Shown here one piece after another: positions 8,731 through 16,497 of a DNA stretch of 64,000 bases; position 1 is the stretch's first letter, and the number at the start of each line of letters is the position of its first letter. The DNA lies in NCBI RefSeq assembly GCF_016745235.1, contig NZ_JAELVM010000002.1:124001-188000 (forward strand), written 5' to 3'. The notes under the pieces were generated by a model that worked only from the letters and a program-made list of their open reading frames with translations, was not told the DNA's origin and ran no database searches. A program made the translations under genes and the position numbers. Source of the stretch: Chryseobacterium endalhagicum (GTDB lineage Bacteria; Bacteroidota; Bacteroidia; Flavobacteriales; Weeksellaceae).

Positions 8731-8931
8731 ATGATTCCTCAGAACTTTAAAGATATATTATCCAATACAGAAAACGCTGGTCTCTACCAGACGCTGGCTC
8801 TGATTTTCTTTATGCTGTTCTTCGTAGCTCTTGTAATCTATGTTTTTAGCAGACCTAAAAAATATTATAAGGAAGAAGAAGAAGCACCGCTTGGGGATGA
8901 TGAGGATGACGATTTTAATTTAAAAAATTAA
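8731..8931 (+). CDS. ccoQ: CcoQ-like small subunit of cbb3 oxidase
   Basis: A 66-residue protein with a single membrane helix (about 20-41) followed by RPKKYYKEEEE and a very acidic tail. Small size, one helix and the position between ccoNO and ccoP identify it as the CcoQ/FixQ component, which stabilises the oxidase complex. The sequence family itself is poorly conserved, so the call rests mainly on context. Confidence 0.85.
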   Translation: MIPQNFKDILSNTENAGLYQTLALIFFMLFFVALVIYVFSRPKKYYKEEEEAPLGDDEDDDFNLKN

Positions 8932-8941
8932 ACTATTTATT

Positions 8942-9823
8942 ATGAAACAAAGAACACCTGTTGTTGTAAACATCTTAATAATAACCGGACTTCTAATAGT
9001 TTTTTATTATTTGTTTGTACAGAGCTACTCGTTCCTGGCTTCACCTTACTTCTGGGGAACTGTGGTGATCAGTGCTATTTTAGCCTACATCCACAGTGCA
9101 ATCGGAGATTTAATTGAAAACAATAAATTCAAAAAATTAACTCCGGAAGAAAAAGCAGCTTATTTAGCAGAAAAGAAGGTTCCTTTCCTGAGAAGAATGT
9201 ACGACAGTGCTTTCAAGAAACAGTCTGCTACAGAAGAAAAAGATATCCTTATCGACCACGGTTTCGACGGGATTATGGAATTAGACAACCAGTTGCCTAA
9301 ATGGTGGGTAGGTTTATTCTATTTTGGGACTGCTTTTTGTATTGTATATATCGCAGCTTACTCTTTCACAGATTTCGCACACCCGTTGAGCGAATATGAA
9401 AAAGAATATAAGGAGCAGATGGCAAGCATTGCTGATTACGAGAAATCTCAGCCTCCTGTAACGATAGAAACAGCGAAGTATTCAGCTGATAATATCGCAG
9501 AAGGTAAAGAACTTTTCAAAACCAACTGTGCATCTTGCCACAAAGAAGACGGAAGCGGTGGTATTGGTCCGAACCTTACGGATAACTACTGGATCAACCA
9601 GCCGGAGAAGACTTTATTTAAGACTGTTTTCCACATGGACTGGAATGGTTCTCCTACTAACCCTGCGATGAGAGCATTCGGTAAGAACGGAGAAGTTTCA
9701 GGGGCAGAGATTGAGAAGATTGCAGCGTATGTATATCACATCAATCAGGAACAGCCGCCAGTGACGCAGGCTCAGGGAGGAGCAGCTCCTCAGGGAACCG
9801 AAGCGCATTGGGAAAAAGAATAA
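8942..9823 (+). CDS. ccoP: cbb3 oxidase cytochrome c subunit CcoP, mono-heme
   Basis: A 293-residue subunit that passes electrons to CcoO/CcoN. It has two membrane helices near the N-terminus (about 8-28 and 36-55) and a third near 121-141. The periplasmic cytochrome domain carries a single heme site, CASCH, at 196-200. Proteobacterial CcoP has two hemes; here only one CxxCH occurs in the whole protein. Residues NPAMRAFG near 240 may supply the Met ligand. A strong hairpin follows the gene before ccoG. Confidence 0.94.
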   Translation: MKQRTPVVVNILIITGLLIVFYYLFVQSYSFLASPYFWGTVVISAILAYIHSAIGDLIENNKFKKLTPEEKAAYLAEKKVPFLRRMYDSAFKKQSATEEKDILIDHGFDGIMELDNQLPKWWVGLFYFGTAFCIVYIAAYSFTDFAHPLSEYEKEYKEQMASIADYEKSQPPVTIETAKYSADNIAEGKELFKTNCASCHKEDGSGGIGPNLTDNYWINQPEKTLFKTVFHMDWNGSPTNPAMRAFGKNGEVSGAEIEKIAAYVYHINQEQPPVTQAQGGAAPQGTEAHWEKE

Positions 9824-9847
9824 TTTAAAAGATTAGAAATCATATGA

Positions 9848-9896
9848 AAAAAACATAATTTGTTATTAATAAAAATAGTAACGAATTATGTTTTTT
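9848..9896. terminator. 18-bp hairpin between ccoP and ccoG
   Basis: The arms at 9848-9865 and 9879-9896 pair over 18 bases with a single G-U wobble and a 13-base loop, followed by CTTTTTT. Within a same-strand gene cluster it should terminate or attenuate transcription, or stabilise the ccoNOQP message, before ccoG. Confidence 0.75.
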
Positions 9897-9917
9897 CTTT
9901 TTTAAACCTATTACACA

Positions 9918-11372
9918 ATGTCAGATATAGAAGAAATAGAAGTACGAGGCGGACAGGGACAGGTTCTGGATCCTGAGACTTACAGAGATTCTATCGGGAC
10001 AATGGAGCAATCCGGTAAGAGAAGGTGGGTATTCCCGAGAAAACCAAAGGGAAAATACACCAACTACAGGAACCTTGTAAGCTATATTTTATTAATTATT
10101 TATTTTACGGTGCCATTTCTTAAGATCAATGGCAACCCTTTCTTTTTATTTAATGTTATCGATAGAGAGTTTTTCATTCTTGGACAGCCTTTCTATCCAC
10201 AGGACTTTTTTATCCTTACTTTAGGGGCTATCGCGTCTTTAATTTTTATCATCATTTTTACGATTGCATTCGGAAGAATTTTCTGCGGGTGGATATGCCC
10301 TCAGACAATTTTTATGGAATCTATCTTCCGTAAAATTGAATATATCATTGAAGGCGACCGAAACAAGCAGATGAAGCTGGACAGACAGGAGTGGAACAGC
10401 GAGAAAATCTGGAAAAGAAGCTTGAAATGGACGGTTTACATTATTATTTCTCTGATCATTACCCACTTTATGCTGATGTATATCGTAGGGTATGAGGAAA
10501 TCTTAAGAATCATTTCACAGGGACCGTTTGCGCATCCTACCAATTTTATCATCATGGTTCTGTTCACGGCAGCATTTTACTTTGTATTTGCATGGTTCAG
10601 AGAGCAGGTTTGTACATTGGTCTGTCCTTACGGAAGATTGCAGGGTGTATTGATTGATAAAGATACGATCAACGTTTTCTACGATTTTAAAAGAGGGGAA
10701 AACAGATCGAAATGGAGAAAAGGAGAAGACCGGAAAGCCGCCGGAAAAGGAGACTGTATCGACTGTCACCAGTGCGTGGTGGTATGCCCTACCGGAATTG
10801 ACATCAGGGACGGACAGCAGCTGGAATGTGTGAACTGTACAGCATGTATCGATGCCTGTGATGAAGTGATGGAAAAAGTAGGCCTTCCGAAAGGACTGGT
10901 AAGATATGCTTCTGAAAACGAAATCGAGCAGCAGACGCAGTTCAAGTTTACAGGAAGAATGAAAGGTTTTGCCGTAGTTCTTGTTCTGTTGGTAGGATTC
11001 TTAGGATTCCTTCTTTACAGCCGTGGCGAAATGGAGGCTAAATTCATTAAACCGGCAGGAAGTACATTCTTTGTAAGAGACGGTAAAATTACCAATACCT
11101 ACAATTATACGTTCCTTAACAAAACGAACGACAAGAAGATCGTGACGATAAAAGTTCTGGAACCGGCTCACGGCGAGATCACGTACAGTGCATCCAGCAA
11201 AATCCAGGTAGACAGAGATAAAATCTCGAAAGGAACCATCAACATCAGCTTCCCGGAAAATGATATGAAGCTTTCCAAGCAGAATATTACCATCGGGGTG
11301 TATGATATGAAGGGTAAACTTGTTGACTCTTATCAAACTTACTTTGAAGGACCATTCAAACTACAATTTTAA
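9918..11372 (+). CDS. ccoG: cbb3 oxidase accessory ferredoxin-like membrane protein CcoG (RdxA/FixG)
   Basis: A 484-residue protein with about five membrane helices and Fe-S binding sites, acting in copper handling and maturation of cbb3 oxidase. Membrane-proximal motifs FCGWICPQ and CTLVCPYGR resemble NapH-type sites. Two 4Fe-4S clusters follow near residues 280-310 (CIDCHQCVVVCP and CVNCTACIDACD). After a helix near 350-370 there is an immunoglobulin-like C-terminal domain. It starts a second part of the cco locus after the hairpin and is followed by ccoH. Confidence 0.95.
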   Translation: MSDIEEIEVRGGQGQVLDPETYRDSIGTMEQSGKRRWVFPRKPKGKYTNYRNLVSYILLIIYFTVPFLKINGNPFFLFNVIDREFFILGQPFYPQDFFILTLGAIASLIFIIIFTIAFGRIFCGWICPQTIFMESIFRKIEYIIEGDRNKQMKLDRQEWNSEKIWKRSLKWTVYIIISLIITHFMLMYIVGYEEILRIISQGPFAHPTNFIIMVLFTAAFYFVFAWFREQVCTLVCPYGRLQGVLIDKDTINVFYDFKRGENRSKWRKGEDRKAAGKGDCIDCHQCVVVCPTGIDIRDGQQLECVNCTACIDACDEVMEKVGLPKGLVRYASENEIEQQTQFKFTGRMKGFAVVLVLLVGFLGFLLYSRGEMEAKFIKPAGSTFFVRDGKITNTYNYTFLNKTNDKKIVTIKVLEPAHGEITYSASSKIQVDRDKISKGTINISFPENDMKLSKQNITIGVYDMKGKLVDSYQTYFEGPFKLQF

Positions 11373-11376
11373 TAAA

Positions 11377-11407
11377 AACCCTTTGTGGCTCAGATATCAC
11401 AAAGGTT
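11377..11407 (+). other. Intercistronic hairpin between ccoG and ccoH
   Basis: AACC-CTTTGTG pairs with CACAAAGGTT across a 10-base loop, with one bulged C. There is no T-tract after it, so it is more likely an RNA-stability or processing element than a terminator. Confidence 0.4.
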
Positions 11408-11439
11408 CACAATCATAAAGACAAAAAAATCCGGAAGAA

Positions 11440-11892
11440 ATGAAAAACTTTAGTTGGGGACACGGTGTATTCATTGCATTATTTGCATTCATTGCTTTTA
11501 TATTATCCATGCTGTTTCTTTTCCCGAACGGGCAGAAAAACTCTGAAATGGTGACCGATAATTATTATGAGGAGGAACTTAAGTATCAGGATGTGATTGA
11601 TGCTAAGAAAAGGGCTGATGATTTACAGGAAAAACCCGTGTACAGCCAGGAAAAAAGCGGAATTAAAATTACTTTCCCAAAAGATTACGACAACGCCAAT
11701 ACTACGGTAAAATTTGTTTTAAACAGAACCGACGACCAGAATCTGGACATAAAAAAATCTGTACAGCTTGATGCCTCAAAGTCTTTCATCGTACCTGCAC
11801 AGGTATTAAAAGCAGGAAACTACACGCTTAGACTGATGTGGACCAGAGACAAAGCAGACTATCGAATGGATTATGATGTGATATGGAAATAG
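11440..11892 (+). CDS. ccoH: FixH/CcoH-family cbb3 oxidase assembly protein
   Basis: A 150-residue membrane-anchored protein with one N-terminal helix (about 5-28) and a periplasmic beta-rich domain. The segment DNYYEEELKYQDVIDAK (41-57) is typical of the FixH family. CcoH binds and stabilises the assembling cbb3 complex. Its last 10 bases overlap the next gene, which indicates translational coupling with the SafE-like protein. Confidence 0.9.
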   Translation: MKNFSWGHGVFIALFAFIAFILSMLFLFPNGQKNSEMVTDNYYEEELKYQDVIDAKKRADDLQEKPVYSQEKSGIKITFPKDYDNANTTVKFVLNRTDDQNLDIKKSVQLDASKSFIVPAQVLKAGNYTLRLMWTRDKADYRMDYDVIWK

Positions 11893-12641
11893 GACTCATT
11901 TTATCGGCTATTGCACTAGGATTCGCTTCCGGTTTTCACTGTATCGGAATGTGCGGCCCTATTGCTTTATCGATGGGATTGACCAAAAAACAGGCTACCA
12001 ATTTCTACCTTCAGAATTTAACCTATCAGTTCGGAAGAATTGCTACCTATTCATTATTGGGAGCTATTCTGGGCATTATAGGTGAAGGATTTGAAATGGC
12101 AGGTTTTCAGCAGTATTTAACGATTATTGCGGGAATTCTGCTGATTATTATGGCTTTGTTTTCATTTGGCGGAAAAGATTTCGCCTCCAAAATCCCTTTT
12201 CTTTCTAAATTTCTGTATTCTGTAAAACTGAATTTAGGAAAATTACTTCAGAAGGCGGATTACCGCTCAAGATTTACGACAGGACTTCTTAACGGCTTTC
12301 TTCCGTGCGGAATGGTTTATATGGCCCTTACCGCCAGCCTCGCAGCCGGAGGAGTATGGCAGGGAGCTTCATATATGGCTTTATTCGGGCTTGGAACACT
12401 TCCGTTCATGTTTGCAGTAGTTCTGGCCGGAAACCTTATGAATCAGGCTTTCAGAGTAAAGGTTTTAAAAGCAGTTCCGGTCATCATGATTATTTTAGGC
12501 GGATTATTTATCCTGCGTGGCCTTGAATTGGGTATTCCTTACGTTTCTCCGCGCGCAGAAGCGATGACGATCTCCAAAGATCATAATGGTGCCAGCTGCC
12601 ACATTGAAGGACACAATCACAGTTCAGGCAACTGTCATTAA
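11883..12641 (+). CDS. TauE/SafE (UreH-like) membrane protein with a His/Cys tail
   Basis: A 252-residue protein with about six membrane helices. The N-terminal GFHCIGMCGP (17-26) is the cysteine motif of the UreH/SafE-like group that often accompanies cbb3 assembly genes; related proteins are proposed copper or nickel transporters. The C-terminus is rich in His and Cys (SCHIEGHNHSSGNCH), a likely metal-binding tail. The start overlaps ccoH by 10 bases. Copper delivery to the oxidase is inferred from context, not shown by sequence. The usual label 'sulfite exporter' is probably misleading here. Confidence 0.85.
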   Translation: MEIGLILSAIALGFASGFHCIGMCGPIALSMGLTKKQATNFYLQNLTYQFGRIATYSLLGAILGIIGEGFEMAGFQQYLTIIAGILLIIMALFSFGGKDFASKIPFLSKFLYSVKLNLGKLLQKADYRSRFTTGLLNGFLPCGMVYMALTASLAAGGVWQGASYMALFGLGTLPFMFAVVLAGNLMNQAFRVKVLKAVPVIMIILGGLFILRGLELGIPYVSPRAEAMTISKDHNGASCHIEGHNHSSGNCH

Positions 12642-12659
12642 TAAAAACTAATCAACCCC

Positions 12660-13400
12660 ATGAATAAAATCCTCTTTTTACTCACTGCAGCATTGTTTGT
12701 ATTGCAGTCCTGTGCCATTAATTCTGAAATTGTTTATCATAAAGATGCAGCCTCCACCTCCGTCACAGATATCGATATGAAGCAGTTTATGGCTGAAATG
12801 AAAGCCATGACTCCCGATTCTATGAAACAGCAGAAGGAATTCGGAGAAATGGATAAGCTGCCTACAGTATGGACCAGTTTTCTGGATCTTCAGAAAAAGG
12901 ATGGGAAAAAGCAGACTACAGACCCGGATTCTTTAAGGATCATGAAAAAGATCTTTATGAAAATGAATAAGGAGAACAACGAGCCTGCCGGTATTTCTTT
13001 AAAAATGGAACGCTTTACCCAGGCCGATTATCTCATGCTGAGCAATTACAACAAAAAGGAAAAGCTTCCGCTGGATCAGAATATTTTCAATGACTGGGAC
13101 GGGAAAACCCTGACGATTAACACCGAAAATTTCAATCTTAAAAATATTGAGGAAACCCTTCGAAGCAAAACGTCAAAAGAGGAAGCCGAAAAAGTACAGG
13201 GAATGATCACCATGTTCTTTAAAAGTATCGGAACCACCCTCAAATTTGAGAACAAAATAAAATCCGTCACCGGGAAGCATGACTGGGTGAAGCAGATCGA
13301 CAATTACACCGTGAAAATAGATTATGATCTGAAAACGATGTACGATAGCGAAGCTAAGCTCAAAAATGCAGATAAAAAAATTATCATTGTCACAGAATAA
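12660..13400 (+). CDS. Lipoprotein of unknown function downstream of the cco genes
   Basis: A 246-residue protein with a lipoprotein signal ending LQSC (Cys18). The mature region is rich in Lys, Met and charged residues and ends with repeated short beta-like segments (YTVKIDYDL, KKIIIVTE). No family motif is recognised. It lies 18 bases after the SafE-like gene and ends at a terminator, so it may be the last gene of the cco transcript. Several methionines (for example MKQFMAEMKAMTPDSMK) could reflect metal contact, but this is weak. Confidence 0.75.
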   Translation: MNKILFLLTAALFVLQSCAINSEIVYHKDAASTSVTDIDMKQFMAEMKAMTPDSMKQQKEFGEMDKLPTVWTSFLDLQKKDGKKQTTDPDSLRIMKKIFMKMNKENNEPAGISLKMERFTQADYLMLSNYNKKEKLPLDQNIFNDWDGKTLTINTENFNLKNIEETLRSKTSKEEAEKVQGMITMFFKSIGTTLKFENKIKSVTGKHDWVKQIDNYTVKIDYDLKTMYDSEAKLKNADKKIIIVTE

Positions 13401-13405
13401 TAAAA

Positions 13406-13430
13406 AAACGGCTGAATATCAGTCGTTTTC
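13406..13430 (+). terminator. Terminator after the cco-linked lipoprotein gene
   Basis: AAACGGCTG pairs with CAGTCGTTT (one G-U pair) across a 5-base loop, followed by a T-rich tract. It lies 5 bases past the stop codon. Confidence 0.75.
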
Positions 13431-13432
13431 TA

Positions 13433-13469
13433 TTAACCATGTCAAGGTTTTGAACCTTGACATGGTTAA
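13433..13469. repeat. Perfect 17-bp palindromic element
   Basis: The arms TTAACCATGTCAAGGTT (13433-13449) and AACCTTGACATGGTTAA (13453-13469) are exact reverse complements around a 3-base loop. It follows a separate terminator, so it is not needed to end transcription. Related AAGGTT/AACCTT palindromes occur near 42667 and 52142. Confidence 0.7.
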
Positions 13470-13593
13470 CAGGACTACCAAAATCTAAATAAGTCCAGAA
13501 TTCCTGCCCGTCATTAAAAACAAACAGTTCTTATCCGGAATTCAGATATTCATCGAAACACATTAACAAATTTTAGTTTTTGCTTAAAAATAT

Positions 13594-13601
13594 TATCTTT
13601 G
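13594..13601 (+). promoter_or_regulatory. Promoter -7 box for the 13623 gene
   Basis: TATCTTTG matches TAnnTTTG and lies 21 bases before the ATG. Upstream DNA is AT-rich, but no clear TTTG at the right distance is seen. Confidence 0.5.
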
Positions 13602-13622
13602 AATCTTAATTTATAAATAATC

Positions 13623-14804
13623 ATGAGAAAATTTTTACTGTCTCTTACTCTTATTTCAGCACTCAGTGTACATGCGCAAAGCATTAATTCTGAAACGGTT
13701 GATTTTCGTGTTTTAAAAGCACCGCAAACTTCAATTAACGAAAACTCCAGGACTTATAATATTACAGTCAACTCTCCTTACAACCTGACGAAGGAAGATG
13801 TAATAAAACAATCTAAAAAGGAGCATCAGGAAGCTGTTGCTAATTTCAGTAATACCATTGCAGAAAGTCAGAGCAATTATCAGCAGTCTCTTAAAGATTA
13901 CAATGAAGAAATCATTAAAGCAAAGGAGAAATTTGCCCTGGAATCGGCAGAATTTAAAAAACTGAGCCTTCTGGAGCGTCTTACTTTACAGGAAAAAGGC
14001 CTAAAGCCACAGCTTCAGCTCCCATCCAAGCCTGTGTATTCAAAGCCGACTCCTCCTGTATACAGAGATCCTAATCTGAATGATTATTTCATTGTAGACA
14101 ATAATGTTCTGGCGTCTCAAATTGCCATTGACGGTTATAAAAAAGGAAACCCGAATGTAGATGTTTACGTAACCATGGAAAAAGTAAACTTTCAGGATAA
14201 TGCCGGACAGACGTATGCCAACCAGCCAACAAAAATCCTTGTAAAAGAAAACGGAACTGAGAAAATTAATACCACCCTTTCCCAGGACTTCACATTCGTA
14301 TCTTCCCAGCCTTCTGATAACATCAACAAACCTGCTGAAGAAAAAAAATATCTTGGAAACAACATTAAAGCGATCAATACTTTCCTGAATGATAATTACG
14401 GATACAAAACGCTTAACAAGCAGGTAAAACTGGAGTTTGTGAAAAATAAAGGTGAGTTTGATGATTTAGAAAAAGCACACATTTATGTAACCACTAATTT
14501 GAGAAAACTACAGGCCACCTCTGATCAGACCAACAATAATATTGCTTTTGCCAATATGAAAAAAGGAACTGATATTTGGGAACAAGCTCTTAAAAAAGTA
14601 AATTATAAAGACAAAAAAGCTCCTTATAACGCTAAGATCGGTAAATACATTAATTTCAATTTAATAAGACTGAACGTAGCTCTTGAAAACAAAAAAGAAG
14701 CAGAAAAGTATCTTAACGAGATGCAGGAGAAACTTGTAGATCTGGATTTATCATACAACGAGAAAGCAGAATTAAAGCAATTGGAAAACCAGATTTATAA
14801 ATAA
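13623..14804 (+). CDS. Exported protein of unknown function with coiled-coil segment
   Basis: A 393-residue protein with a cleavable signal peptide (about 1-19, ending VHAQS). Residues 60-120 are charged and probably helical (SKKEHQEAVANF, YNEEIIKAKEKFALESAEF). A Pro-rich linker follows near 130-145. The C-terminal third (about 300-393) looks like TPR-type helices (WEQALKKVNYKD, INFNLIRLNVALENKKEAEKYLNEM). No named domain is recognised. It ends 2 bases before the next gene and forms a two-gene operon with it. Confidence 0.75.
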   Translation: MRKFLLSLTLISALSVHAQSINSETVDFRVLKAPQTSINENSRTYNITVNSPYNLTKEDVIKQSKKEHQEAVANFSNTIAESQSNYQQSLKDYNEEIIKAKEKFALESAEFKKLSLLERLTLQEKGLKPQLQLPSKPVYSKPTPPVYRDPNLNDYFIVDNNVLASQIAIDGYKKGNPNVDVYVTMEKVNFQDNAGQTYANQPTKILVKENGTEKINTTLSQDFTFVSSQPSDNINKPAEEKKYLGNNIKAINTFLNDNYGYKTLNKQVKLEFVKNKGEFDDLEKAHIYVTTNLRKLQATSDQTNNNIAFANMKKGTDIWEQALKKVNYKDKKAPYNAKIGKYINFNLIRLNVALENKKEAEKYLNEMQEKLVDLDLSYNEKAELKQLENQIYK

Positions 14805-14806
14805 CC

Positions 14807-16222
14807 ATGAAACTAAAAACATTAACAGCATTAGCGATCTGCATCTCTTCTATTACATGGGCGCAGACCAGTTATAAGTACGGAAACAAGTTTGATTTTG
14901 ACCCTATCCAGGAAAAAGATGTAAAACTTATTGCCGGTGGAACGGATACTTATTATATGCAGAGCAGCATTAATGAAAACAGCATCCGCAGCAACAATAA
15001 AATACTGGTAAGAAAGTTTGATAATTCCAATAACCTGAAGCAGACTTTTTCTTACGATATGCCTCAAATAGAAAAATATGCTCCTATTAATTATCTGGGA
15101 AGCTTTGAATCTGGAAATAAAATTGTTTTTATTACAGAAACTTACGCAGGTAAGGTAAAAAAGAAAGACATTTATAAAATTATTTTCGATAAAACGGCAG
15201 GTACCTTCTCCAATGAACTGCTGGCTTCCTACCCTATTGAATCTACGATGAAATCAGGGACTGCCTACTTTGAGAAATCTGAAAATGGCAGATATGGTGC
15301 CGTTGTCTTCTATCAGCATGCTCCGAGAAAGGAACCTGTAAAAATCAGCATCAATGTCATTGATACCGGAAGCCTGAAATCTGCCTGGAATAAAGAAGTT
15401 ACCGGAGAAGCAGGAAGTTCTGATACCGATTTTTTTGTGACTAATTCAGGAAATATCGGGCTTTTAAGATCGGCCAATCAAAATGCATCCCTTCTGTTTG
15501 TAACGGCTTCAGGACAGGAAGAAAAATTCTTTACAGAGAAGATGAAGGTCATCAGTGAAACGGCCGTATCTATTGGTGATAAAGATTATCTGGTTGCCTT
15601 TAACAGTACTCCTAAAACGGTAAAGTTTAATGCCAGTAATTTTGAAAATTTAATGTTATATGATATTAAAGAAGGAAAAATTATTGCCAACGAGGTGGTG
15701 AAACAGTACAACGACGGCAGCAAAATAGCAGATCTATTTATTCCTTACACTTATGTGAGCGGAGATAAAATCTATATTTTCACAGAAAGTAAACTGGATG
15801 CAGGAACAAGACAGGTAAAATCTCCTATGGGAACCATGATGATCACCGAAACGTCTTATAAAGCAGGAGACCCGAGAATTGTAGCCATTAATACCGCTTC
15901 AGGAAAAATAGACGCGGTAACAAAACTCCACAGTGAAAGACTTTCTGATCTGGAAGTACACGCTTTCGGACTTGTAAATATAAAAGGGAATTATATCTTT
16001 AAAGCCGGATCACTATTAAATCTGTCGGCTATTAATTTTGACAGCAATAACACCAGCATACTTCCTTCGCTTTCCAAAGCAACAGGTAAAGACCCTTATT
16101 ATGGAGGTGAGGCCTATACCCAGGCTTTACTTTACAGACCGGAAGTGAAAACATTAGCTTATCCCAGAGCATGGGAGAACCAAGCCAGTATCGTTACCCT
16201 GGAGAACTTTGAAGGGAAATAG
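14807..16222 (+). CDS. Exported protein of unknown function, partner of the preceding gene
   Basis: A 471-residue protein with a signal peptide ending WAQ (about residue 20). It is rich in beta-strand-forming repeats of hydrophobic, Gly and Asn/Lys residues (for example YVSGDKIYIFTESKLD and YLGSFESGNKIVFITETY), which suggests a beta-propeller-like fold. It has no lipobox and no T9SS tail. Only 2 bases separate it from the preceding exported protein, so the two are probably made together. Function is unknown. Confidence 0.75.
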   Translation: MKLKTLTALAICISSITWAQTSYKYGNKFDFDPIQEKDVKLIAGGTDTYYMQSSINENSIRSNNKILVRKFDNSNNLKQTFSYDMPQIEKYAPINYLGSFESGNKIVFITETYAGKVKKKDIYKIIFDKTAGTFSNELLASYPIESTMKSGTAYFEKSENGRYGAVVFYQHAPRKEPVKISINVIDTGSLKSAWNKEVTGEAGSSDTDFFVTNSGNIGLLRSANQNASLLFVTASGQEEKFFTEKMKVISETAVSIGDKDYLVAFNSTPKTVKFNASNFENLMLYDIKEGKIIANEVVKQYNDGSKIADLFIPYTYVSGDKIYIFTESKLDAGTRQVKSPMGTMMITETSYKAGDPRIVAINTASGKIDAVTKLHSERLSDLEVHAFGLVNIKGNYIFKAGSLLNLSAINFDSNNTSILPSLSKATGKDPYYGGEAYTQALLYRPEVKTLAYPRAWENQASIVTLENFEGK

Positions 16223-16444
16223 TTTGTGAGTTACGGGATACGGGGTGCGTGTTTGAGAGCAAGAGGGTTTTAGGAAGTTATGAGTTATAAATTATGAGTT
16301 ATCTGATGCGGGTTTTAGAGCCACGGGATATTGTTTTAATTCAAATCCGACTTAATCTTAGCCTTAGCCTCAACCTAGAGATCTGATGTCTGAAATCTAG
16401 CATCTCTATATCTTAACTCTTATCCTGAATCAGATTAAAATAAC
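16223..16444. other. Non-coding spacer with degenerate short repeats
   Basis: No reading frame is seen. The DNA holds low-order near-repeats such as gagttat/gagttac units and two copies of acgggata (near 16235 and 16322), then gatctgatgtctgaaatct-type near-repeats around 16380-16400. Similar slipped-looking spacers occur elsewhere in this window. Confidence 0.5.
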
Positions 16445-16472
16445 AAAACCACTGAAAAATTTCAGTGGTTTT
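16445..16472. terminator. Bidirectional terminator between convergent genes
   Basis: AAAACCACTGAAA and TTTCAGTGGTTTT form a near-perfect stem with T-runs on both strands. It serves the 14807 gene and serS, which converge here. Confidence 0.85.
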
Positions 16473-16497
16473 TATTTGGCTTGATGTCTTACATTTT

